Source of the DNA: CAZWUL01 sp964636625
Lineage (GTDB): Bacteria; Atribacterota; Phoenicimicrobiia; Phoenicimicrobiales; Stramentimicrobiaceae
Direction: 5' to 3'
Length of the DNA stretch: 15,843 nt
Assembly: GCA_964636625.1 (NCBI GenBank)
Contig: CAZWUL010000026.1
Span: 1-15,843, forward strand
Made by a program: the position numbers and the translations under genes. Positions 1 through 7,540 of this stretch are shown one piece after another; the first letter of the stretch is position 1; the number at the start of each line of letters is the position of its first letter. The notes beneath the pieces are model-generated. The model was given only the letters and a program-made list of their open reading frames with translations. It did not search any database and was not told the DNA's origin.

Positions 1-290
1 GTTATCTGGGGAAGCCGGCGTCTTCAGATAATACCTTATCCCAGATGTTTTCCCTGTATCTGGGTAAAACAGAGTTAGTAATTGCTACTTTATTAGCTAT
101 GGCTTATAGCTTTTATCTTTTATCCTTTCATTCTGCTTATTTTTTCATTCTCTCAGGTGTTGTTACTTTCCTGATAGTATCTTATTCTATTTCTAAAATG
201 CAGGGCATCTGTGGAGACGTGATTGGTGCAGTCAACGAGCTAACCGAAGTAAGTGTTTTGTTGCTTTTTATTGTATTTACGATATTCTGA
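1..290 (+). CDS. cobS: Adenosylcobinamide-GDP ribazoletransferase (cobalamin synthase), C-terminal part
   Basis: The reading frame is open from position 3 to the stop at 288-290, so the gene runs in from the left edge; the first ATG at 45 is internal. About 95 residues remain. They contain two hydrophobic stretches and end with GDVIGAVNELTEV followed by a hydrophobic tail, which is the typical C-terminus of CobS. CobS is an integral membrane enzyme that joins adenosylcobinamide-GDP to alpha-ribazole in the last steps of the nucleotide loop pathway of B12. The preceding cobalamin genes would lie outside the window. The following gene is a regulator remnant 218 bp away, so this is probably the end of a cobalamin operon. 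The assignment rests on the C-terminal motif only. Confidence 0.85.
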   Translation, partial: YLGKPASSDNTLSQMFSLYLGKTELVIATLLAMAYSFYLLSFHSAYFFILSGVVTFLIVSYSISKMQGICGDVIGAVNELTEVSVLLLFIVFTIF

Positions 291-508
291 TTACAATAAT
301 AACACTCAATTATATTTTATAATTCCCTTAACTTATCGCGGAAGAAAACCATTCAAACAAAATTCTGCCCAAGCTGTGCTGGTGAATTAAAGAAAAATAG
401 AAACAAATAATAAAAATAATGCGGAGAACAATCAAATCAAGATGAGATTATCCCAAACAAGACCCTAATAGCTATATCGTTTGCTTATAAAAAGAAAGGA
501 AAAATAAA

Positions 509-1295
509 ATGGATAAGGCTAGACGAAAAGGTGATTTTTTAACAGAAATAAAATCTCTGGATTCCAAATAATTTTTTCAAACCTTATTCGAATATGCCCC
601 GGAACCTTATTATATCACTGACATGGAAGGCACTTTTATTGACGGAAACAAAGCTGCCCAGAGGATTACCGGGTATCAAAAAGAAGAGCTGGTTGGTAAA
701 AATTTCTTTCAACGAAATATTCCTCCTCCCCATGAAATTTCTAAAGCACAACAGGCACTAGCAATAAACAAACAGGGTTTTGCTACCGGTCCGGATGAAT
801 TCACTTTATATCGCAAAGACCAGAAAAAGATAGCAGTGGAGATTTTCACCTATCCAATAAAAATAAAAGACAAGCCTTTGGTACTCGCCATATCCCGGGA
901 TATCACCCAACGCAAAAAGGCAGAGGGGTCCTTGAGGAAAAGCGATGAAAGATTTCGGGTAGCATTTAATAATTCCCCCTCAAATAGGGTACAATATTTT
1001 AAAATCCATCGATTTTTCCTTCCCCGTAGCTGAGATTATTTTACAGCATCATGAGAGACTTGATGGACCAGGTTATCCTAATCATCTCAAAGAAGATGAT
1101 ATCAAATTTGAGGTAAAAATATTAGGTGTTGCCGATGTGGTAGAGGCCATGTCTTCCCACCGGCCTTATCGTTCGTCTTTAGGCATTGAGGCAGCCCTGG
1201 AGGAAATTACCAAAAACAAAGATATACTTTATGATCCGGAAATAGTGGATGTCTGTATAAAACTGTTTCAAGAGAAAGGGTTTAAGTTTGAATAA
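509..1295 (+). pseudogene. Decayed PAS / HD-GYP domain protein (stop codon plus deletion and frameshift)
   Basis: An ATG at 509 follows a purine-rich ribosome site (agaaagga, 493-500). After 20 codons there is an in-frame TAA at 569-571. The same frame then continues as a good PAS domain (FEYAPEPYYITDMEGTF, ITGYQKEELVGKNFF, ending SRDITQRKKAEG) and the first residues of a second PAS (RVAFNNSP), then runs out of frame to a stop at 1031-1033. From about 993 the third frame reads YNILKSIDFSFPVAEIIL, HHERLDGPGYP, ADVVEAMSSHRPYR and ends at 1293-1295. This is the C-terminal half of an HD-GYP cyclic-di-GMP phosphodiesterase. The rest of the second PAS and the N-terminal HD half with the HD metal dyad are absent. 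The intact ancestor would have been a PAS-sensing c-di-GMP hydrolase. Confidence 0.88.
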
Positions 1296-1406
1296 GTTAA
1301 AAGAAAAACTTCAAAAGGAATAAAAGATAAATTTTTTACCGTTTCTGCATTTTTTTACTTTTCTGCTTAATTCCTGCCTGTTAATTTTTTATTATAAGAA
1401 TTATTA

Positions 1407-1430
1407 GGTTAGGTTTATTTCAACCTAGCC
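1407..1430. other. Short hairpin in the intergenic region before the kinase gene
   Basis: GGTTAGGTT (1407-1415) pairs with AACCTAGCC (1422-1430) with one G-U pair and a 6-base loop. No T run follows directly, so it is a weak terminator candidate at best. The rest of 1296-1592 is AT-rich; I see no gene, no sigma-54 motif and no TATGGT/ACCATA sites there. Confidence 0.35.
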
Positions 1431-1592
1431 ATTCTACCTGCTTGAGTTTTTAAAATGCATGCGGTAAAATAATTATGAAAGGTTGATTAGTGTTGATTGG
1501 TATTATCTTATATTGTTACTGTATGTAAAAGGTAGTTCCCTTTTAGGCAGTAACCAGACTACTATTAAAATAAAATTTTTGGTGAGGCAGTT

Positions 1593-2804
1593 TTGGGTAC
1601 GGAAAAAGTAGCTAATAAAATTAATAGAGCTAAAGAAAAAGATTTAGTTTGTGAAAACCATAGTTGTTTTAAATATCTGTTCGATTATTCCCCGGATTTT
1701 CAAGCAGTCCTGGATGATGAAGGAAAAATAACCAGAGTAAATCAGGCTTTTAAAAAAATTACCGGAAAAAACAAGAGAGAATTAATAGGAAATTTTATTT
1801 ATGAATTTATACCTGAATTCAGAAGAATAATAAAAAAAATTAGAAGTCAAAGAATAAAGAAAAAAAGAGTATGGAATATAGAAGTAAAATTAGACAGGCC
1901 AAGAAGGGAACCTATTTTTTGCGACTTATTTTTTCTAGCATTTATTAAAAAAGAAGGAGAGAAGATTATTCACCTCAACGGTAGGGATATATCCGAAAGT
2001 AGAAGATCCTACCTAGATCTTACAAAAACAGAGGAAAAGCTAGAGAAAGAAGCAAAAAAAAATGCCCAGGCATTAAAAAGTTCCCGATCCAAGGTTAATA
2101 AGCTGAAAAAATTATCTATAATCGGACAATCCGTGGTCGATGTAGCCCATGAGATTAAGAATCCCTTAACTACCATAAACTTAATTTCGCAATATTTACA
2201 GAGTATATCTGCCGACTATTACCAAACAGAACAATTACAAGCAATGCAAAGAAACCTAAATCGGATAAATAAGATTGTATTCAGCTTGTTACATCTTTTT
2301 GAACCCCCTAGCTTTAATTTTATTGATTGCAATATTAATGGAATATTAGAAAGGTTAATTTTTAATTTAGGGATTTCCCTTTCAGAGAATATAAAAATCA
2401 TTGAGAGATATGATTCAAATATACCCCAGGGCTTGTTTGATTCAGCTTCCCTGGAACAGGTTTTTTTAAATGTAATATTTAATGCTATCCAGGCGATGCC
2501 AAAGGGCGGGGAACTTTATATTACGACCAGTTTTGATTCTGTCCGAAATAGAATAATGATAAAATTTGAAGATGCGGGGATAGGCATCCCGGAAGAAAAT
2601 CTTAAAAAGATATTAAAACCCTATTTCACTACTTTTAAAGGAGGTACTGGTTTAGGTCTTTCTATTTGCCGGAATATCCTAAAGAAACATCAGGGCACTA
2701 TGTTAATAGATAGCAAGTTAGGGGAAGGGACTATTGTTAGTATTTATCTTCCTATAAAGAAAGAAAAAGAAAAAAACAGGAATCGGGTTAAAAATAATGA
2801 CTAA
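1593..2804 (+). CDS. Soluble PAS sensor histidine kinase (NtrB-like), partner of the downstream sigma-54 activator
   Basis: This 403-residue protein has no membrane segment, so it should sense a cytoplasmic signal. A PAS domain covers about residues 25-135 (FDYSPDFQAVLDDEG, GRDISE at its end), followed by a charged coiled coil (about 140-172). The HisKA H-box is VAHEIKNPL with phospho-acceptor His186. The catalytic domain has the N-box (Asn293/Asn297), the G1 box DAGIGIP (327-333) and the G2 box GTGLGL (351-356), so all ATP-binding motifs are present. The start is TTG at 1593, with a GGTGAGG element about 6 bases upstream; no ATG fits better. The 3' end overlaps the response regulator by 8 bases, which implies translational coupling and that the two proteins work as a pair. 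The signal is unknown. Confidence 0.93.
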   Translation: MGTEKVANKINRAKEKDLVCENHSCFKYLFDYSPDFQAVLDDEGKITRVNQAFKKITGKNKRELIGNFIYEFIPEFRRIIKKIRSQRIKKKRVWNIEVKLDRPRREPIFCDLFFLAFIKKEGEKIIHLNGRDISESRRSYLDLTKTEEKLEKEAKKNAQALKSSRSKVNKLKKLSIIGQSVVDVAHEIKNPLTTINLISQYLQSISADYYQTEQLQAMQRNLNRINKIVFSLLHLFEPPSFNFIDCNINGILERLIFNLGISLSENIKIIERYDSNIPQGLFDSASLEQVFLNVIFNAIQAMPKGGELYITTSFDSVRNRIMIKFEDAGIGIPEENLKKILKPYFTTFKGGTGLGLSICRNILKKHQGTMLIDSKLGEGTIVSIYLPIKKEKEKNRNRVKNND

Positions 2805-4212
2805 GGCTAAGATTTTAATCATTGATGATGAAGTAGATTTATGCCAGAGCCTGCTTCGATTATTAGAAAAAGAAGAATACAAAGTTTTTGTTGCCTATAG
2901 TGGTGAAGAAGGTTTGGTAAAGGTTAAAGAAAATTTACCTGATTTAGTTCTTTTGGATTTAAAAATGAGCGGAATAGGCGGAATTGAGACATTAGAGAAA
3001 ATAATTGCCATGGACAAGGATATTCCAGTCATTATGTTAACTGCCTATCAGACTGTAGAAAGTGCAGTAAAGGCAATGAAGCTTGGAGCGTATGATTATA
3101 TTAATAAACCTTTTAACATCGAAGAATTGAAGATTGTTATTAAAAAAGCTCTCCGGGAGCGCAATTTATCCCGGGAAGTAATCTCCCTGCGTCACCATAT
3201 AAGAGAAAAATACAGTTTTCATAATATAATCGGGAAAAGTGATAAAATAAAAGAAGTTCTGTACAAGATTGAAAAAGTTGCTCCTACCAATGCCACGGTC
3301 TTGATTAGGGGAGATAGCGGAACCGGGAAAGAGTTAATTGCCAAGACGATTCATCAGCACAGTCCCAGAAGAGATAAGCCATTTATAGCCATTGATTGTA
3401 CCAGCATGCCGGAAACTCTAATAGAAAGTGAATTATTCGGCCATACCAAGGGAGCCTTTACCGGAGCAGCAGCTAAAAGAATAGGTAAATTTGAATTGGC
3501 ACAAGGAGGGACATTTTTTTTAGATGAGATTGGAAATTTATCAGTAAATATTCAAGCGAAGTTGCTTAGAGCGCTTCAGGAAAGGGAAATAATCCCTATA
3601 GGAGATAATTATCCGGTTAAAATTGATGTAAGGGTGATTATTGCCAGTAATACTAATTTAGAAGAAGGAATAAAACAGGGCAATTTTAGAGAAGACTTAT
3701 ATTACCGGATAAATGTTTTTTCGATTCCCCTTCCTACTTTACAGGAGCGGAAAGAAGACATACCTTTGTTGGTTTTTCATTTTTTAAATCAATTCAATCC
3801 AATATTTGGAAAGAAAATTAAGGATATTTCGGAAGAATGTATGAAATTACTGATAGACTATTCCTGGCCAGGCAATATCCGGGAACTACAAAATGTTATC
3901 CAGCAGGCCATTATTATGGCTGAAGACATTATATTACCAGAGCATTTACCTGATTTTGTAGCAGAGAACAAAGTTGATGCCAACTTGAACCCTGCTTCTG
4001 TGTCGGGTGAAGGGAATAATATTTTTCCCACTGACTTCTCTCTTAAAAATCATATTGACCAGCTTTCCCGAGATGCAGAAAGAAGAATTATTCTGGAAAT
4101 GTTAAAAAAAACAAATTGGAATAAGGCTGAAGCAGCCAGGTTATTAAAGATGAATTACAAAACCTTATATTTAAAGATTAAAGAATTTAAACTCCGCCCT
4201 CCTAAACAGTAG
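2797..4212 (+). CDS. NtrC-family sigma-54-dependent response regulator
   Basis: The protein has 471 residues in the classic three-domain order. The receiver (1-120) has the acidic pair Asp10/Asp11, phospho-acceptor Asp54 and a Lys104 in INKPF. The AAA+ domain (about 143-375) has Walker A GDSGTGKE (172-179), the sigma-54 contact loop GAFTGA (219-224), Walker B FFLDEI (240-245) and the FREDLYYR arginine motif (297-304). The C-terminal Fis-type helix-turn-helix lies at about 425-468 (NKAEAARLLKMNYKTLYLK). All parts needed for activating sigma-54 RNA polymerase are intact. Its start ATG sits inside the end of the kinase gene, its likely phosphodonor. Likely targets are the two sigma-54 promoters at 4433 and 9860, both preceded by matching inverted repeats. 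Specific target binding is inference. Confidence 0.96.
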   Translation: MTKAKILIIDDEVDLCQSLLRLLEKEEYKVFVAYSGEEGLVKVKENLPDLVLLDLKMSGIGGIETLEKIIAMDKDIPVIMLTAYQTVESAVKAMKLGAYDYINKPFNIEELKIVIKKALRERNLSREVISLRHHIREKYSFHNIIGKSDKIKEVLYKIEKVAPTNATVLIRGDSGTGKELIAKTIHQHSPRRDKPFIAIDCTSMPETLIESELFGHTKGAFTGAAAKRIGKFELAQGGTFFLDEIGNLSVNIQAKLLRALQEREIIPIGDNYPVKIDVRVIIASNTNLEEGIKQGNFREDLYYRINVFSIPLPTLQERKEDIPLLVFHFLNQFNPIFGKKIKDISEECMKLLIDYSWPGNIRELQNVIQQAIIMAEDIILPEHLPDFVAENKVDANLNPASVSGEGNNIFPTDFSLKNHIDQLSRDAERRIILEMLKKTNWNKAEAARLLKMNYKTLYLKIKEFKLRPPKQ

Positions 4213-4251
4213 GCGTACAATTCATAGTGTCCTTACCAATTCAGAACATAA

Positions 4252-4303
4252 TATGGTGATCAGACCATATATTTGATAGACCATAAGGGTATGTCAACCA
4301 TAG
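4252..4303 (+). promoter_or_regulatory. Putative upstream activator site, copy 1 (TATGGT-N6-ACCATA type)
   Basis: TATGGTGATCAGACCATA (4252-4269) is an inverted repeat of TATGGT around six bases. A second 18-mer offset by 16 bases (4268-4285, TATATTTGATAGACCATA) matches the site at 9688-9705 in 16 of 18 positions. A further AACCATAG lies at 4296-4303 and is conserved at the same place in copy 2. The block lies about 130-180 bases before the sigma-54 promoter, a normal distance for NtrC-type enhancers that act by looping. Binding by the adjacent regulator is inferred from proximity and duplication. Confidence 0.65.
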
Positions 4304-4377
4304 TTTAGGGGAATAATTACAAATAAAATTAATTAAAAACGAGGGCTGGAAAAAAATGTTTTAATTATAGGTCTTAA

Positions 4378-4420
4378 CAAAAAGTGCATTTGGAGAGTTC
4401 TAAATGCACTTTTTGTTTTA
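4378..4420 (+). terminator. Rho-independent terminator between enhancer sites and sigma-54 promoter, copy 1
   Basis: A perfect 14-bp stem (4378-4391 with 4402-4415, core AAAGTGCATTT/AAATGCACTTT) has a 10-base loop and is followed by a T-rich tail (TTTTATT). It would end transcripts of the kinase-regulator operon about 170 bases after the stop, and stands only 13 bases before the -24 element of the next promoter. The homologous hairpin occurs at 9804-9843. Confidence 0.85.
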
Positions 4421-4432
4421 TTCAAGGTGGGT

Positions 4433-4447
4433 TGGCACAATATTTGC
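4433..4447 (+). promoter_or_regulatory. Sigma-54 (-24/-12) promoter of the CheB-CheR / hybrid kinase unit
   Basis: TGGCAC at 4433-4438, five bases, TTGC at 4444-4447, followed by T, matches the sigma-54 consensus TGGCAC-N5-TTGC in full. The GG (4434-4435) and GC (4446-4447) are correctly spaced. Transcription should begin near 4459, giving a leader of about 57 bases before the ATG at 4516. An almost identical promoter lies at 9860-9874. Upstream sites and a sigma-54 activator gene right next to it support the call. Confidence 0.9.
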
Positions 4448-4515
4448 TTAAATTATATAGTAGTTAGTAGTAAATATGGAAGTGTTAGGTTTATGAAAAC
4501 AAAAAAGAAATCAAT

Positions 4516-7497
4516 ATGAATAAAAAAAAGATAATTACCAGTTTTCCTATTATTGGAATTGGTGCTTCGGCCGGTGGTCTGGCGGCTTTTGAATCCTTTT
4601 TTTCAGCTTTGCCCAATGACATTAATAGTAATATGGCCTTTGTATTGGTACAGCACCTTGCTCCTGACCACAAGAGCATTCTTTCCGAGTTAATCAGGCG
4701 CTATACCCAGATGAAGGTTTTCGAAGTTGAAGACGGAATGAAAGTACACCCTAATTGCACTTATATTATCCCGCCTAACCGGGATATGGCTTTGATGAAT
4801 GGAACATTGCAACTGATAGAGCCTAATTTACCTCGCGGCTTTCGTCTGCCGATTGACTTCTTCTTTCGCTCCCTGGCTCAGGACCAGAGAGAGAAAGCGA
4901 TTTGTATTATACTTTCGGGCACCGGCAGTGATGGCACATTAGGTGTGCGAGCAATCAAGGGGGAGGGTGGAATGGTTATGGTTCAGAATCCTGCATCCAC
5001 AGAGTATGACGGTATGCCACGCAGTGCCATTGCCACCGGCTTGGTGGACTATGAACTACCACCAGCTGAGATGCCCGCCCAGCTTATTGCTTATATAAAA
5101 CATGCCTTCGGCAAGCTTTCCCGAACAGACTACCGTCCATTATCTAATGACGAGAATGCGCTGAAGAAAATTTTTATCATATTGCGCAATCAGACCGGCC
5201 ATGATTTTTCCCAATACAAGCAAAGCACCATTCACCGACGTATAAAACGGCGAATGGCCATCCAGCAGATCGAGACCATAGAAAAATACGCAAATTATCT
5301 ACAAAAGATTCCCGTTGAGGCAGATACACTATTTGATGACCTGTTAATCAGTGTAACCAGTTTTTTCCGCGACCCGGAAGCATTTAAGGCAATCGAGGAA
5401 CAGGTTATACCAAAATTATTTAACAACAAGCCTGCAGGTGCATTAATACGTGTCTGGGTACCTGGTTGTTCCACTGGTGAAGAAGCTTATTCCCTTGCAA
5501 TTCTCCTACAGGAACATCGCGAAACACTAAAGCAGGGCTATAGGGTGCAGATTTTCTGTACTGATGTTGACAGCAAAGCAATTGTAACAGCTCGTGCCGG
5601 TGTTTATCCAGCCAGTATTTCTACTGACATCTCACCTGAGAGGCTGGCTCGCTTTTTTTCAGCAGAGTCTGGCCGAAGTACTTATCGTATCAACAAAACC
5701 ATCCGTGACATGCTGATTTTTTCTGAGCAGGATTTAACCAGGGACCCGCCTTTTTCCAAAATAGACCTGATCAGTTGCCGCAATCTTCTAATTTATATGA
5801 GCGGCGCATTGCAAAAGAAGATTATATCACTCTTTTATTATTCACTGAACCCGGGCGGTTTCCTGTTCCTGGGCACTTCGGAGAGTTTAGGTGAATTTGG
5901 TCATTTTTTTACCACATTACATCGAAAGTTAAAGATATATCAGCGCAGGGAGGACATTCAAAACGCACATTACCTGTTCTCAGGACAGTTTTTGTCCTCC
6001 ACTGTAGTGACAACCGGCAAAAAAAAGGAGAACAACAGAAAACTATCATTACAAGAAATTATCGAAAAGGTGTTACTGAAACAGCTCAACCCGGCTGGAG
6101 CACTTGTCAACAATTATGGCGATATTCTCTATCTCTATGGCAGAACCGGTCTGTTCCTTGAGCCGACCCCGGGGGAGACTCGTATCAGTAATATTTTAAA
6201 GATGGCTCGCGAAGGATTGCGGTATGACCTGACCAAGGTTTTGCATAAAACCACGACAAGTAAAGAAATAATGCGCAAACCGAACCTGAACATCAAATCT
6301 AACGGTAATTTTATTACAGTTAACCTGACTGTTTGCCCGGTACCTATGCCTCCTTCAATCGAGCTCGACAATGGGACAAACCCTTCTGCGATGACAGAAG
6401 AAACATTATATTTAGTTATTTTAGAACAAGTACAACCTTTTGATACTCAACAGGCCCAGAAAGGAGCCGCCTCATATATTGGTCAAGAGACAGATAACCT
6501 TAATACGACAAAAAAAATCAACCAAAACAGTGATAATGATTCGTTATTAGCCATACTCAAACAGGAGTTACATGCCAAGGAAGAGTATCTGCAGGCAACC
6601 AATGAGGAGCTGGAAACCACTAACGAAGAATTAAAATCCTCAAATGAGGAGATGCAGTCGATAAACGAAGAGCTGCAATCGGCTAACGAGGAGCTGGAAA
6701 CCTCCAAAGAAGAGCTGCAGTCAGTTAATGAGGAGCTGGCCACGATCAACGCTGAGATGCAAACCAAAGCTGATGATCTGTCGCGGGCTAATAATGACAT
6801 GAACAATCTACTTACTGGTACGGGTATTGGTACCATTTTTGTGGATCTTAAACTGCATATCTTACGATTCACTCCTGCTATCACCCGGATCATCAACCTG
6901 ATCCAGAGCGATGTGGGTCGGCCTTTGGGGCACATAGCCACCAATCTGGTGGATTATAACCGTATTGTGGAGGATACCCTGGATGTGCTGAATAGCTTAA
7001 CTCCCAAAGAGGTGGAGGTACGTACTCATGAAGGTATATGGTACAAGATGCGTATTATACCTTATCGTACCCAAGAAAATGTGATTGAGGGTGCTGTGAT
7101 TAACTTTGTAGATATTACCATGATGAAAAAATCCGAAAATAAACTTCAACTGGCTGCAATCGTCTATGACTCGTATGATGCCATTATCTTAAGGGATTTA
7201 AAAGGAAATATTCTGGCTTGGAACCCATCGGCAGTAAGAATGTATGGCTGGAGTGAAACCAAGGCTCTCACTATAAATATCAGTGATTTGATACCGGAGA
7301 GTGTCCGCAAGCAAGAGTTGACAGTAGTGCAGAAATTGAGTAGGTCTAAGATTTTAAAGCCCTATCGTACACAGCGGGTTCATAAGGATGGCCGGATTGT
7401 AGAGGTTTGGATAACTGCCACTGCAGTAAGAAATGAAACCGGAGAGATATATGCCATTACTACCACTGAACGGGAGATAGTGGATAAAAAAGAATAA
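4516..7497 (+). CDS. CheB-CheR fusion protein with coiled coil and two PAS domains
   Basis: The protein has 993 residues. A CheB-type methylesterase domain (about 10-195) lacks the usual receiver but keeps the catalytic triad: Ser18 in GIGASAGG, His47 in VQHLAPDHKS, Asp139 in SGTGSDGTLG. A CheR-type SAM-dependent methyltransferase follows (about 210-480), with TSFFRDPEAF, VWVPGCSTGEEAYS as SAM-binding motif, and LISCRNLLIY. A long Glu/Asn-rich heptad coiled coil (about 675-765) comes next, then two PAS domains (about 765-870 and 875-990). No kinase domain is attached; the kinase is the next gene, 43 bases on. Such fusions are known and usually modulate PAS-kinase signalling by methylation rather than chemotaxis receptors; the methyl target here is unknown. 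No chemoreceptor, CheA or CheW lies in the window. The ATG has only a weak ribosome site. Confidence 0.93.
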   Translation: MNKKKIITSFPIIGIGASAGGLAAFESFFSALPNDINSNMAFVLVQHLAPDHKSILSELIRRYTQMKVFEVEDGMKVHPNCTYIIPPNRDMALMNGTLQLIEPNLPRGFRLPIDFFFRSLAQDQREKAICIILSGTGSDGTLGVRAIKGEGGMVMVQNPASTEYDGMPRSAIATGLVDYELPPAEMPAQLIAYIKHAFGKLSRTDYRPLSNDENALKKIFIILRNQTGHDFSQYKQSTIHRRIKRRMAIQQIETIEKYANYLQKIPVEADTLFDDLLISVTSFFRDPEAFKAIEEQVIPKLFNNKPAGALIRVWVPGCSTGEEAYSLAILLQEHRETLKQGYRVQIFCTDVDSKAIVTARAGVYPASISTDISPERLARFFSAESGRSTYRINKTIRDMLIFSEQDLTRDPPFSKIDLISCRNLLIYMSGALQKKIISLFYYSLNPGGFLFLGTSESLGEFGHFFTTLHRKLKIYQRREDIQNAHYLFSGQFLSSTVVTTGKKKENNRKLSLQEIIEKVLLKQLNPAGALVNNYGDILYLYGRTGLFLEPTPGETRISNILKMAREGLRYDLTKVLHKTTTSKEIMRKPNLNIKSNGNFITVNLTVCPVPMPPSIELDNGTNPSAMTEETLYLVILEQVQPFDTQQAQKGAASYIGQETDNLNTTKKINQNSDNDSLLAILKQELHAKEEYLQATNEELETTNEELKSSNEEMQSINEELQSANEELETSKEELQSVNEELATINAEMQTKADDLSRANNDMNNLLTGTGIGTIFVDLKLHILRFTPAITRIINLIQSDVGRPLGHIATNLVDYNRIVEDTLDVLNSLTPKEVEVRTHEGIWYKMRIIPYRTQENVIEGAVINFVDITMMKKSENKLQLAAIVYDSYDAIILRDLKGNILAWNPSAVRMYGWSETKALTINISDLIPESVRKQELTVVQKLSRSKILKPYRTQRVHKDGRIVEVWITATAVRNETGEIYAITTTEREIVDKKE

Positions 7498-7540
7498 GGA
7501 AAAGAATGAATACCAACCTAATGCTCAAAGGGGATAAATT

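Noticed and set aside
3496..3510. TTGGCAC resembling a -24 element
   Set aside because: It lies inside the AAA+ coding region of the regulator (FELAQGG) and no TTGC follows at the required spacing.
6595..6750. Repetitive DNA with GAGGAGCTG-like units, possible tandem repeat or CRISPR-like array
   Set aside because: The units are imperfect and in phase with heptads of a coiled coil, without spacers; this is coding repetition.
6483..6944. 153-codon minus-strand ORF rich in Ser
   Set aside because: It is the reverse shadow of the Glu/Asn-rich coiled coil of the CheB-CheR protein; low-complexity repeats create the open frame.
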